DNA of 64,000 nucleotides. It comes from JAUSIF01 sp040901465 (GTDB lineage Bacteria > Pseudomonadota > Alphaproteobacteria > Rhizobiales > Xanthobacteraceae). A program made the translations under genes and the position numbers. Of the stretch, positions 49,095 through 57,767 are shown piece by piece (within the stretch, counting starts at the first letter, position 1; each line of letters starts with the position of its first letter). The DNA is taken from the NCBI GenBank assembly GCA_040901465.1, contig JBBDYN010000002.1, positions 153,539-217,538 on the forward strand, in the 5' to 3' direction. A model generated the notes under the pieces. The model saw nothing but the letters and a program-made list of their open reading frames with translations, ran no database searches and was not told where the DNA came from.

Positions 49095-50060
49095 ATGAAT
49101 GCACGACATCTCGTAACGCTGGCCTCCGCACTGGTGCTGGCACTCGCCGGCACGGTGTCCGCCGCAAATGCGCAAGACTCCTTGAAGGTCGCCATCGGCC
49201 AGATCAACAACTGGGAGAACCAGGCGCCGACGCTCGGCCAGGACGTCGGCATCTTCAAGAAGCACAATCTCGTGCTCGACAATTTCGGCACCCAAGGCGC
49301 CGGCGAGACCATGCAGCCGATCATCGCCGGCAGCGCCGATATCGGCGCGGGCGTCGGCGTAGCAGGCGTGATGCGCGCCTTTGCCCGCGGCGCTCCGATA
49401 CGCATCCTGGCGCCGATGTTCACCGGCACCGGCGACATCTACTGGTACGTGCGGGCGGACTCGCCAATCAAATCGCTGAAGGACGCGACCGCGGAGCACA
49501 CCATCGCCTATTCGACCAGCGGTTCAACCAGCAACAATATCGTGCTGGCCTTCGTCAACGACCTCGGCGTCAAGGCCAAGCCGGTCGCGACCGGCGGCCC
49601 GCCGGGGACGTTCACGGCGGTGATGTCCGGGCAGATCGACATCGGCTGGTCGGCGCCGCCGTTCGGCCTGCAGGAAGAACGGGACGGCAAAATCCGCATC
49701 ATCGCGCGCGGCAGCGACGCGAAATCGCTCGACGGGCAAACCGTCCGCGCGCTCGTCGTCAATGCCAACGCGCTGAAAGATCGCAAGGACGCAATTGTCC
49801 GCTTCGTCCGCGCCTACCGCGAATCGGTCGATTGGATGTACTCGAATCCCGACGCCATCAAACGGTACGCCGAGAAAACCAGACTTCCGGAGGCTCTGAT
49901 CAAAAGCTCGATCGAGAAGTTCCATCCGAAATCGGCGTTGCAGACCGACGCGATCAAGGACGTCGAGGGCATCATGCGCGACGCGGTGAAGCTGAAATTC
50001 CTCGACAAGCCGTTGACCGAACAACAGCTCGCGGAATTCGTCCAGATCCCGCCGCGCTAG
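49095..50060 (+). CDS. NMT1/SsuA-like ABC transporter substrate-binding protein (orphan)
   Basis: 321 residues with a signal peptide (MNARHLVTLASALVLALAGT ... ANAQ) and the type II periplasmic binding fold of nitrate/sulfonate/thiamine-precursor receptors: VGIFKKHNLVLDNFGTQGAG, ETMQPIIAGSADIGAGVGVA, SPIKSLKDATAEHTIAYST, MSGQIDIGWSAPPFGLQ. It is clearly paralogous to the receptor at 57768 (shared FKKHNL, ADSPIKSLKD, IDIGWSAPP elements). No ATPase or permease gene adjoins it, so it may use the transporter encoded at 55326-57738. GGGAG upstream of ATG 49095. Confidence 0.88.
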   Translation: MNARHLVTLASALVLALAGTVSAANAQDSLKVAIGQINNWENQAPTLGQDVGIFKKHNLVLDNFGTQGAGETMQPIIAGSADIGAGVGVAGVMRAFARGAPIRILAPMFTGTGDIYWYVRADSPIKSLKDATAEHTIAYSTSGSTSNNIVLAFVNDLGVKAKPVATGGPPGTFTAVMSGQIDIGWSAPPFGLQEERDGKIRIIARGSDAKSLDGQTVRALVVNANALKDRKDAIVRFVRAYRESVDWMYSNPDAIKRYAEKTRLPEALIKSSIEKFHPKSALQTDAIKDVEGIMRDAVKLKFLDKPLTEQQLAEFVQIPPR

Positions 50061-50118
50061 CGAGACTTCGACCGGGCCGGAATCGCGCTGCACCGCGGCT
50101 CCGGGCCGGCGCGCCCGC

Positions 50119-51417
50119 TCAATACTCGTTCGCGATCGGCAAATCCTCGGCCGGGAACAGCGAGATCACAACGCCGCCCTTGTTGGTGACGACGATCTCT
50201 TCCTCGATGCGCGCGGCGGAGAAGCCGTCCTTGGCCGGACAATAGGTTTCCAGCGCGAACACCATGCCTTCCTTGATCTCCATCGGATGCTCGAGCGAGA
50301 CGACCCGGCTGATGATCGGCCGCTCGTGCAGCGCGAGACCGAGGCCGTGGCCGAACTGCAGGCCGAAGGCCGCGAGCTCGTCCGGGAAGCCGAAATCCTG
50401 CGCCTTCGGCCACACCTTCGCGACCTTGTCGGTGGAGACGCCCGGCTTGATCAGCTCGATCGCGTTGTCGAGCCATTCGCGGCAGAGCTTGTATGCGTCG
50501 CGCTGCGCGTCGGTGGCGCGGCCGACGTTGAAGGTGCGGTAGTAGCAGGTGCGGTAGCCGTTATAGGACTGCAAGACGTCGAAGAACGCCTGGTCGCCGG
50601 GCCGGATCATGCGGTCGGTGAAATTGTGCGGGTGCGGATTGCAGCGCTCGCCGGAGATCGCGTTGATCGCCTCCACGTCGTCTGAGCCGTTCTCGTACAG
50701 GAAGCGGTTCGCATTGGCGACGATTGTGGACTCCTTCACGCCCGGCTTCAGCTCTTCGTAGATCTGGTGATAGACGCCGTCGACCATGGCGGCGGCGCGG
50801 GTCAAGAGCGCGACCTCGTCGATATTCTTGATCTCGCGCGCCTCCAGCATGATCTGCTGGCCGTCGACGATCTTGAGCCCGGCCTTCTCGAGCTCGAACA
50901 TCATCGGCGGCTCGACGATGTCGACGCCGACCGGGAGCTTCGCCACGCCCGCTTCTTTCAAAAGCGCCGCAAGCTCCTCCGCATGGTGCTTCATCAGGCC
51001 GAAGCTCGGCGGCACCGTGCCGCGCAGACCGACGAGGCCCGCCTTGCAATGTTCCTTCAGCAACCACGGCGAGTAGAGCCGGTGATGCACCGCGGCCGAG
51101 CCGAAGTCCCAGATGATCGGCTCCTGGCCCTTCGCCAAGAGCGCGAAGCGCGCGAGCTTGTCGCGCTCCCATTCGCCGATCTTGGTGGCGGTCACGTAGC
51201 GGATATTGTTGACGTCGAACAGCAGCAACGCGCCGCACTCTGACCGCTCGAGCGCCTGTTTCGCGCGGGCGATGCGGTAGCGGCGCATGCGGTCGAATTC
51301 GACCCGGCTTTCGAAGTCGACCCCCATCGTGCCCCACGCCGGCAAATGACGGTCCCAGCGATAATGCGGGTCGAGGTCGTCCGGTTCGGTGCGTCGTTTT
51401 CCAACGATCTGGTCCAT
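50119..51417 (-). CDS. M24 (pita-bread fold) family enzyme, Xaa-Pro peptidase/DddP-like
   Basis: 432 residues. N-terminal creatinase-type domain (FDRMRRYRIARAKQALERSE; CGALLLFDVNNIRYVTATK) and C-terminal pita-bread catalytic domain. Expected metal ligands: first Asp in AFFDVLQSYNGY, His in LQFGHGLGLALHE, Glu in MVFALETYCP and Glu in ARIEEEIVVT are present, but the second Asp of the usual SDxTRT motif is replaced (TCYYRTF, Cys). Layout resembles DMSP lyase DddP and Xaa-Pro aminopeptidases, but substrate is unknown. Start ATG 51417 with GGAGGGGCC in the upstream leader. Convergent with the orphan binding-protein gene. Confidence 0.85.
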   Translation of the reverse strand: MDQIVGKRRTEPDDLDPHYRWDRHLPAWGTMGVDFESRVEFDRMRRYRIARAKQALERSECGALLLFDVNNIRYVTATKIGEWERDKLARFALLAKGQEPIIWDFGSAAVHHRLYSPWLLKEHCKAGLVGLRGTVPPSFGLMKHHAEELAALLKEAGVAKLPVGVDIVEPPMMFELEKAGLKIVDGQQIMLEAREIKNIDEVALLTRAAAMVDGVYHQIYEELKPGVKESTIVANANRFLYENGSDDVEAINAISGERCNPHPHNFTDRMIRPGDQAFFDVLQSYNGYRTCYYRTFNVGRATDAQRDAYKLCREWLDNAIELIKPGVSTDKVAKVWPKAQDFGFPDELAAFGLQFGHGLGLALHERPIISRVVSLEHPMEIKEGMVFALETYCPAKDGFSAARIEEEIVVTNKGGVVISLFPAEDLPIANEY

Positions 51418-51587
51418 GGGGCCCTCCTCAAATCCGGTCTTTCGTTCCTTCGATAGTCATCATAGGCCCTTTTCGCCAATACGGCGACCGGCCCCGAGTC
51501 CGTTCTGCAACTGCGGAATGGGTGCGTGGCGCGTCGCGGCCCACAACCGGCCGACGACGCCGCCGAAAATGCGCGAAGCCGCGGCGC

Positions 51588-52052
51588 CTATTTATTCTCG
51601 CCTGCGTCCGTACCGCGAACGCCGCTTTCGGCGGGCTTGTCGCCGCCGCGGCTTGCCTGCTGACTGCTGTCCTGGCTCGAAAAGATCGTCGGGATCGTGA
51701 CCGACGACAGGTTGACGTTGTTGATCGCCCACAGGCCGCCGAGCGCAACGAGACCCGCAAGCAGGATCGTCGGCAGCGTTGCGACCAGCACCACGAGCAG
51801 GCTTGCGAAAGCCGCGAGCACTCGCACCGCCGAAGCCCACAACCGCATTGCCGCCGTGAACAGGATCCAGATGACGGCGACGGCAATGATCACGAGCAGG
51901 AGCTGCTTCCAGAGCGGCCAATTCTCCCACGGCGCTTGGAATACTTTCGTTATCTCGCCGCTGGACCAGGTCCAGACGAGCCGTACGAAGCGGAAGATCG
52001 CAGCGAGGCCCTGCTGCAGGAATTGCAGAATCTGGTCGATTATCTGTTGCAT
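51588..52052 (-). CDS. Hypothetical membrane protein
   Basis: 154 residues: an N-terminal amphipathic stretch (MQQIIDQILQFLQQGLAAIF), two hydrophobic segments (WKQLLLVIIAVAVIWILF and VLAAFASLLVVLVATLPTILLAG in short pieces) and a Ser/Gln/Gly-rich tail probably outside the membrane. No family recognised. The open frame continues upstream of ATG 52052, but that part is not convincing as protein. 86 bases downstream of the MetE-like gene on the same strand. Confidence 0.6.
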   Translation of the reverse strand: MQQIIDQILQFLQQGLAAIFRFVRLVWTWSSGEITKVFQAPWENWPLWKQLLLVIIAVAVIWILFTAAMRLWASAVRVLAAFASLLVVLVATLPTILLAGLVALGGLWAINNVNLSSVTIPTIFSSQDSSQQASRGGDKPAESGVRGTDAGENK

Positions 52053-52138
52053 GCGCGAGCCGGCGAATAAGCGCCGCCTCCAGCTGGTTGCCCCCGCCCG
52101 CACTAACAACGCGCCCGCAATCGGCGGGTTCCGGCAGA

Positions 52139-53311
52139 TCAGGCCGCGCTTTTCTTGCCCCAAAGCCTGGACGAAGCGATGTCGGCACCTTCGCGGATCG
52201 ACTTGAGCTTCAGCCAGACCGCCGGCTCGATCACATATTCCCGGTTCGTGAAGGTGCCGAAGCCGCAATCGGTCGACGCGATGACGCGCTCGCGGTCGCC
52301 GACCGCCGCCACCGCCTCCTCGATGCGCTTCGCCACCACCTCCGGGTGCTCGACGAAATTCGAGGTGGATTCGACCACGCCCGGAATGAGGATCATGTGG
52401 TCTGGCAGCCAGTTGCGCTTGAGCGCGGCATATTCGTGCGCGTGGCGCGGATTGGAGAATTCGATCGAGAGCGCGCCGACATTGGCCTGATAGAGCGCGG
52501 GCAGGATCGCACCCAACGGAACGTCGTCGATGTGCGGTCCTTCCCAGTTTCCCCAGCACGCGTGCAGCCGGATGCGGTCGCGCGGGATACCCTCGATTCC
52601 CTTGTTGATCGCGGCGATGTGGCGTTCGCAGTCCTTCACGAACTCGGACTCGGTCTTGTCGCGATAGAACATCGTGCGGTCCATGGCGAGGTCGGGCGCA
52701 TCGATTTGCAGAATGAGCCCAGCCTGGTGAATCGCGCGGTATTCCTTCTTCATCTCGCGCGCGATCGCATCAAGATAGGCGTCGTGGCTGTCATAATAGG
52801 CGTTGTACATCGTTGTCGAAATGATGCCGGGCGATGCCGCGGTCATGAACAATTCGGCGAACGCGCCGGCCGACTTGGCAATCTCCTTGAAGCGCTTGGT
52901 TTCGCTTTCGATCGGGCCGGTGTCGACATACTTGATCTCGGCCTGCGCTTCCGGTGCGTTTTGCTGCTTGCTGACGTTCGGGAAGCGCCGCATGAGCGTG
53001 GCCAGAAGTTCGGGGAACTTCTCGAAGTCCAGCCCGCGCCGCCGCTTGGACACGCCGCCGAAGCCGGTCATGCGTTGCGGCACGTAGGTCTGGAACCCGA
53101 CCCGCTGCTGCTCGCCGTCATTGCCGATGTCGATGCCGGCTTCCTTCTGCTTTGCCACGACGTGACGGACCGCCTTGTCCATTTCACCGTTCATGAGGGC
53201 CGGTTCGATTTTCTCGCGAGCTTCGCGCCGGACCAGAAGATCGGACAAGGTCTCGTTGCGCGGCAGGCTGCCGACATGGGTCGTGAGAATTCGGTCGCGG
53301 CTCTTGAGCAT
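52139..53311 (-). CDS. MetE-like family protein (cobalamin-independent methionine synthase type, C-terminal domain)
   Basis: 390 residues, second copy of the family in the window. N-terminus ILTTHVGSLPRNETLSDLL, ILQIDAPDLAMDRT, and zinc ligands in LHACWGNWEGP (HxC) and ASTDCGFGT (Cys). Longer than the 26627 copy and of another branch. AGAGGA precedes ATG 53311. Divergent from the TPP-enzyme/ABC operon with 188 bases between, so both may respond to the same regulator. Reaction uncertain: thiol methyl or alkyl transfer is inferred from the family. Confidence 0.86.
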   Translation of the reverse strand: MLKSRDRILTTHVGSLPRNETLSDLLVRREAREKIEPALMNGEMDKAVRHVVAKQKEAGIDIGNDGEQQRVGFQTYVPQRMTGFGGVSKRRRGLDFEKFPELLATLMRRFPNVSKQQNAPEAQAEIKYVDTGPIESETKRFKEIAKSAGAFAELFMTAASPGIISTTMYNAYYDSHDAYLDAIAREMKKEYRAIHQAGLILQIDAPDLAMDRTMFYRDKTESEFVKDCERHIAAINKGIEGIPRDRIRLHACWGNWEGPHIDDVPLGAILPALYQANVGALSIEFSNPRHAHEYAALKRNWLPDHMILIPGVVESTSNFVEHPEVVAKRIEEAVAAVGDRERVIASTDCGFGTFTNREYVIEPAVWLKLKSIREGADIASSRLWGKKSAA

Positions 53312-53499
53312 GGCCTGTTCCTCTGGGCGGATTTTACAGCGACGACGTCCGTGAAAAGCCACGAAATGCGCCAGCCGATCAAGCCCGAATTGTATCCGCG
53401 CGCGGCTATGGGCATTATTCTGCCGCGACATGCCGGTGGGCAATGGGCGGCGCTCGCCGGGATCGCCGCGTCCCACTAGGATGTCGGGGGAGACCGGTC

Positions 53500-55329
53500 A
53501 TGAAACGCGCCGATCCGTCGGCCATTCGCACGGCCGCAACGCGGCCGCCGCAGCCCGCGTCGGCGATCGGCGCGGTCGAACGGCCGCAGAAATACGCCGG
53601 CGGCAATGTTCTCTTCGCCAGCGACACGATCGCCGAGACGCTGCGCGCGCTGGAAATTCCCTATGTGGCGATGGTGCCGGGCGCGAGCTATCGCGGGCTG
53701 CAGGACAGCCTCGTCAATCACCTCGGCAACGAGCGTCCGCAGATATTGCTCTGCATCAACGAAACGCACGCCGTGGGCATCGCTCATGGCTGGGCCAAGG
53801 TGACCGACCGCGCGATGGCGGCGGCGCTGCATTCGAACGTCGGCCTGTTCGAAGGCACCATGGCGATTTTCAACGCCTGGTGCGATCGCATGCCGATGCT
53901 GGTCATCGGCGCGACCGGACCAATGGATCCGGCCAAACGCCGCCCCTGGATCGATTGGATTCACACCGCGCGCGATCAGGGCGCGATCGTGCGGCCCTAC
54001 GTGAAATGGGACGACATGCCGGCGAGCGCGGCGGGCGCGCGCGAAGCATTCCTGCGCGGACTCTGGCTTGCGGAGAACGAGCCGAAGGCGCCGGTCTATG
54101 TCTGCCTCGATGCCGGCTTGCAGGAATCGCGGCTCGAGGCGCCGCTGCCGCCCTTCGATCCGAAACGCTTCACCCAGCCGGCGCAGAGTGCCGCGCCCGA
54201 ACATCTCGTCGAGGAGGCCGCGAAATTGTTGACGTCGGCGCGGCGTCCCTTGATTCTCGCCGGCCGCTGCTCGCGCTCGCTGTCAGCCTGGAACGAACGG
54301 GTCGCGCTCGCCGAGGCACTGAACGCTCGCGTCGCCACCGACATCAAGATCGGCGCGGCCTTTCCGACCGAGCATCCATTGCACGTCGGCGCGCCCGCGA
54401 TGTTCCCGGTGCCGGAAACAATCGCGGCCATGCGCGAAGCCGACGTGATTCTGTCGCTCGACTGGGTTGACCTCGCCGGCACGCTGAAACAGGCGTTCAC
54501 CGACGCCGGGCCGTCCGCGAAAATCATCCAGGTGTCGCTCGACCACCTGATCCACAACGGCTGGAGTATGGACCATCAGGCGCTGCCGCCGGTCGATCTG
54601 ATGCTCGCGGCCGCGCCCGGCGCCCTGGTGCCGGCATTGCTCGAGGCGCTCGGCGCCGCGAAAGCACCGAAGCCCGCGGCCCGCGCCAAATCCGCGCCGC
54701 GCGCGCTGCCGTCGGGGCCACTGTCGCTCGATCATCTGGCGCTCGCGCTCCGCGCCGCGCTCGGCGAGCGCGAAATTTCCTTCGCGCATTTGCCGATCTC
54801 GTGGAACGGTGCGCTCTGGCCGTTCCGCCATCCGCTCGATCACCTGGGCGCGGAAGGCGGCGGTGGCGTCGGCGGCGGCCCCGGTATTGCCGTGGGCGCA
54901 GCGCTTGCGCTCAACGGCACCGGGCGCATGCCGGTGGCGGTATGCGGTGACGGCGATTTTCTCATGGGCAATACCGCGATCTGGACGGCGACGCACTATC
55001 GCCTGCCGCTGCTGCTTGTGATCGCCAACAACCGCTCCTTCTTCAACGATGAAGTGCACCAGGAACGCGTCGCCAAAGCGCGCGGCCGGCCGGTCGAGAA
55101 CAAATGGATCGGCCAGCGCATTGCCGATCCCGTGATCGACCTTGCGGCGATCGCGCGCGCGCAGGGCGCCGTCGGCCTCGGGCCGATCGCGCGCACGAGC
55201 GAACTCGCGGCCGCCTTCGGCGAGGCCATCGCCGAGGTCGAGGCCGGGCAGGTCGCCGTCGTCGATGTGCATGTGGTACCCGGCTATAATCCGATCATCG
55301 CCGCTTCCACCGGCGGCAAGGCGGAATGA
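53500..55329 (+). CDS. Thiamine diphosphate-dependent enzyme (acetolactate synthase-like)
   Basis: 609 residues of the ALS/POX/decarboxylase fold. N-terminal Pyr domain with the activating glutamate in CINETHAVGIAHGWAKV, central domain (PLILAGRCSRSLSAWNERVA) and C-terminal PP domain with the ThDP/Mg motif CGDGDFLMGNTAIWTATHYRLP followed by LLLVIANNRSF. The proline/alanine-rich N-terminus and a linker near residue 400 are unusual. It probably decarboxylates or carboligates a 2-oxo acid or related compound. GGGGGAG precedes ATG 53500. Its stop overlaps the start of the ABC ATPase gene (ATGA), so enzyme and importer are translated together, suggesting they handle the same compound. Confidence 0.87.
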   Translation: MKRADPSAIRTAATRPPQPASAIGAVERPQKYAGGNVLFASDTIAETLRALEIPYVAMVPGASYRGLQDSLVNHLGNERPQILLCINETHAVGIAHGWAKVTDRAMAAALHSNVGLFEGTMAIFNAWCDRMPMLVIGATGPMDPAKRRPWIDWIHTARDQGAIVRPYVKWDDMPASAAGAREAFLRGLWLAENEPKAPVYVCLDAGLQESRLEAPLPPFDPKRFTQPAQSAAPEHLVEEAAKLLTSARRPLILAGRCSRSLSAWNERVALAEALNARVATDIKIGAAFPTEHPLHVGAPAMFPVPETIAAMREADVILSLDWVDLAGTLKQAFTDAGPSAKIIQVSLDHLIHNGWSMDHQALPPVDLMLAAAPGALVPALLEALGAAKAPKPAARAKSAPRALPSGPLSLDHLALALRAALGEREISFAHLPISWNGALWPFRHPLDHLGAEGGGGVGGGPGIAVGAALALNGTGRMPVAVCGDGDFLMGNTAIWTATHYRLPLLLVIANNRSFFNDEVHQERVAKARGRPVENKWIGQRIADPVIDLAAIARAQGAVGLGPIARTSELAAAFGEAIAEVEAGQVAVVDVHVVPGYNPIIAASTGGKAE

Positions 55330-56198
55330 TGCCGGCCGCAACCGCGCGTTCCGAGCGGTCCGGCGCCGCGGTGGCCGCGGCCAAGCCGATCCTCGTCGTC
55401 GAGGAAGTCACCAAACGATTCGAATCCGAGGACGGGATTCTCACGGCTGTCGACCACCTGTCGCTCGACGTCGCGCCCGGCGAGTTTCTTGCCGTGATCG
55501 GTCCCTCCGGCTGCGGAAAATCGACGCTTTTCAACGTGATCGGCGGCCTAACCGACGGTTATGAGGGCCGCATCACGGTCGCGGGCGAGACTGTCTCGGG
55601 TCCGCATCCCTCCATCGGCATGGTGTTCCAGGAAGAGTCGACGTTTCCCTGGCGCACGGTGATCGAGAACGTGTCGTTCCCGCTTGAAATCGCCGGCATG
55701 GCGAAGCAAGAGCGGTTCGAGCGCGCCCGCCATTTCGTTTCGCTTGTCGGCCTCAATGGTTTCGAGCGCCGCTATCCGGCGGAACTTTCCGGCGGCATGC
55801 GCCAGCGCGTGTCGTTGGCGCGGTCGCTCGCTTCCGAACCGAAAATCCTGCTCATGGACGAGCCCTTCGCCTCGCTCGACGAGCAGACGCGGCTCCTCCT
55901 CGGCGACAAGGTTCTGCAAATCCAGCAGGAACTGAAACAGACGACGCTGCTCATCACCCACAACATCACCGAGGCGGTGCAAATGGCCGACCGGGTGCTC
56001 GTGATGACCTACCGTCCGGGCCGGGTAAAGCGCATGGTCAAGATCGATCTGCCGCGCCCGCGCACGTCGGAAATTGTAGGCAGCGAAGCCTTCGGCCGCT
56101 ACGTCGCGCAAATCTGGAGCGATTTGCGCGAGGAGGCGAGCCGCGGCATGCGCGAGGACGAATCGCGCGCGCTGCACGCCCCGGAGCACAAAAAATGA
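55326..56198 (+). CDS. ABC transporter ATP-binding protein (SsuB/TauB/NrtD-like)
   Basis: 290 residues. Walker A GPSGCGKST, Q-loop VFQEESTFPWRTVIENV, signature LSGGMRQRVSLARSL, Walker B ILLMDEPFASLDEQTR and switch His in LITHNITEAVQMADRV are all intact. An extra Ala-rich N-terminal lead precedes the domain. ATGA overlaps on both ends (with the TPP enzyme and the first permease). Energises import through the two permeases downstream. Confidence 0.93.
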   Translation: MMPAATARSERSGAAVAAAKPILVVEEVTKRFESEDGILTAVDHLSLDVAPGEFLAVIGPSGCGKSTLFNVIGGLTDGYEGRITVAGETVSGPHPSIGMVFQEESTFPWRTVIENVSFPLEIAGMAKQERFERARHFVSLVGLNGFERRYPAELSGGMRQRVSLARSLASEPKILLMDEPFASLDEQTRLLLGDKVLQIQQELKQTTLLITHNITEAVQMADRVLVMTYRPGRVKRMVKIDLPRPRTSEIVGSEAFGRYVAQIWSDLREEASRGMREDESRALHAPEHKK

Positions 56199-56965
56199 CG
56201 GCGGCCGCCCTCGGCAAGTCCAGAATTTTTCCTCTGTTTCTCGGGCTGGGCACGCTCGTTGCCGCGATCCTGCTGATCGAAATCCTAATCCGCATCGGCG
56301 CGATCAACCGTTTCATCGTGCCGATGCCGTCGGAGATCGCCGAAAGCATTCCGCGCGTGATCGTCGAGGAAAACGTGCCCGCGCGTTTCTGGCTGACGAT
56401 CAAGGAGGCGTTCTGGGCGTCGATCCTCGTCACGGTTGTCGGCGTCGGACTCGGCGCGCTCCTGCACCGGGTGCAGCTGTTGCGGCTCGCGACCGAAACC
56501 TGGATCGCGGCGCTCGCGTCCGCGCCGACCGTGCTGATGTATCCGCTGTTTCTCGTGATATTCGGCCGCAACGCGATCACCATTGTCATGATGGGCTTCG
56601 TGGCGGGCCTGCCTCCGGTGATTCTGAAGACGATCGAAGGCCTGGCCGGCACGCGGCGCGTGCTCGTCAATGTCGGCAGGAGCTTCAAGCTCACCCAGAC
56701 CCAGATGTTCTGGAAGATCTTGTTCCCGGCCGCCATGCCGACGATTTTCGTCGGCGTGCGGCTCGGGCTGATCTTCGCGCTGATCAATATCGTGGGCGTG
56801 GAGTTCCTGATCAATTTTGGCGGCCTCGGCCAGCTGATCAACGAGCTTGCCGAGCGTTACGACCTCGCCGGCACTTACGCCGCGATCTGCTTCGTCATTC
56901 TCGTCAGCGTGATCGTCTTTGAAATCACCGAAAGGATCGAGCGATGGCTGAGACCGGCCGGCTGA
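56195..56965 (+). CDS. ABC transporter permease (SsuC/TauC-like)
   Basis: 256 residues, about six helices. Starts with LGTLVAAILLIEILIRIGAI and has the inner-membrane coupling motif of this family in RRVLVNVGRSFKLTQTQMF, then FPAAMPTIFVGVRLGL. Overlaps the ATPase gene by 4 bases and the second permease by 22. Heterodimer with the next permease is likely. Confidence 0.92.
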   Translation: MTAAALGKSRIFPLFLGLGTLVAAILLIEILIRIGAINRFIVPMPSEIAESIPRVIVEENVPARFWLTIKEAFWASILVTVVGVGLGALLHRVQLLRLATETWIAALASAPTVLMYPLFLVIFGRNAITIVMMGFVAGLPPVILKTIEGLAGTRRVLVNVGRSFKLTQTQMFWKILFPAAMPTIFVGVRLGLIFALINIVGVEFLINFGGLGQLINELAERYDLAGTYAAICFVILVSVIVFEITERIERWLRPAG

Positions 56966-57738
56966 CCCGCTCGCGCTCCGCCGCGCTGACGATGGGCCCG
57001 GTTACGCTGTTACGCGTCGCCATCATCGTGGCGATTGTCGTCGTCTGGGAAGCGACTGCGCGCTCGGGCCTCTTGTACCGCGACGTCGTGCCGTCGCTGG
57101 TCGTGATCGGGCGCGCCGTGGTGGGGCAGGTTCTCGAGCGCGAATTCTACTGGCATCTTGGCTGGACCGGTGTCGAGATCGGGGGCGCGCTCGTCATCGG
57201 CGGGCTGTCGGGTCTCATTGTCGGATTGGTCTTGGGCGGCAGCCGGCTGCTGAGCAGCTCCTTCGAGTCATTTCTTTATTATCTCGGTCCAACGCCCAAG
57301 ATTATCTTCTTCCCGGTGATGATCATGTGGTTTGGCGTCGGGCCGAGCTCCAAGGCGGCGCTCGGCACCATCTCCTGCTTTTTCCCGATTGCCCTCTCCA
57401 CCGCCGCCGGAATGCGTCAGATCGATGAAATATTGATCCGCGTGGGCAAGAGCTTTCGCGCAAATACTTGGCAGATGGTCACGAAAATCTACCTGCCGGC
57501 CATGCGCCATCCGATCATCAACGGCGTCAGGCTCGGGCTCGGGGTCGCCATCATCGGCACGCTGCTCGCCGAGACCAAACTCTCCAATCGCGGCATCGGG
57601 TTCCTGATCATCAACAGTTACAGCACCTTCGATATGCCGCGCATGTACGCGTTGCTGATCATCTTGTTCGTGCTCGCCATCGGCGCCAACGCGCTGGTCA
57701 GCCGGCTCGGAGGAATCGAAAATATCCGCAGAAACTGA
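56944..57738 (+). CDS. ABC transporter permease (SsuC/TauC-like), second subunit
   Basis: 264 residues, again about six helices (VTLLRVAIIVAIVVVWEA; IGGALVIGGLSGLIVGLVLG). Coupling motif DEILIRVGKSFRANTWQMV then IYLPAMRHPIINGVRLGLG. Overlaps the preceding permease by 22 bases; the binding-protein gene follows after 29 bases. Two different permeases in one operon imply a heterodimeric membrane pore. Confidence 0.92.
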   Translation: MAETGRLTRSRSAALTMGPVTLLRVAIIVAIVVVWEATARSGLLYRDVVPSLVVIGRAVVGQVLEREFYWHLGWTGVEIGGALVIGGLSGLIVGLVLGGSRLLSSSFESFLYYLGPTPKIIFFPVMIMWFGVGPSSKAALGTISCFFPIALSTAAGMRQIDEILIRVGKSFRANTWQMVTKIYLPAMRHPIINGVRLGLGVAIIGTLLAETKLSNRGIGFLIINSYSTFDMPRMYALLIILFVLAIGANALVSRLGGIENIRRN

Positions 57739-57767
57739 TAGAAAAGAGCAGTCCAGGGAGGTACAAG

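Noticed and set aside
57468..57767. Upstream in-frame extension of the binding-protein gene
   Set aside because: It overlaps the second permease gene in another frame; the signal peptide and ribosome site place the start at 57768.
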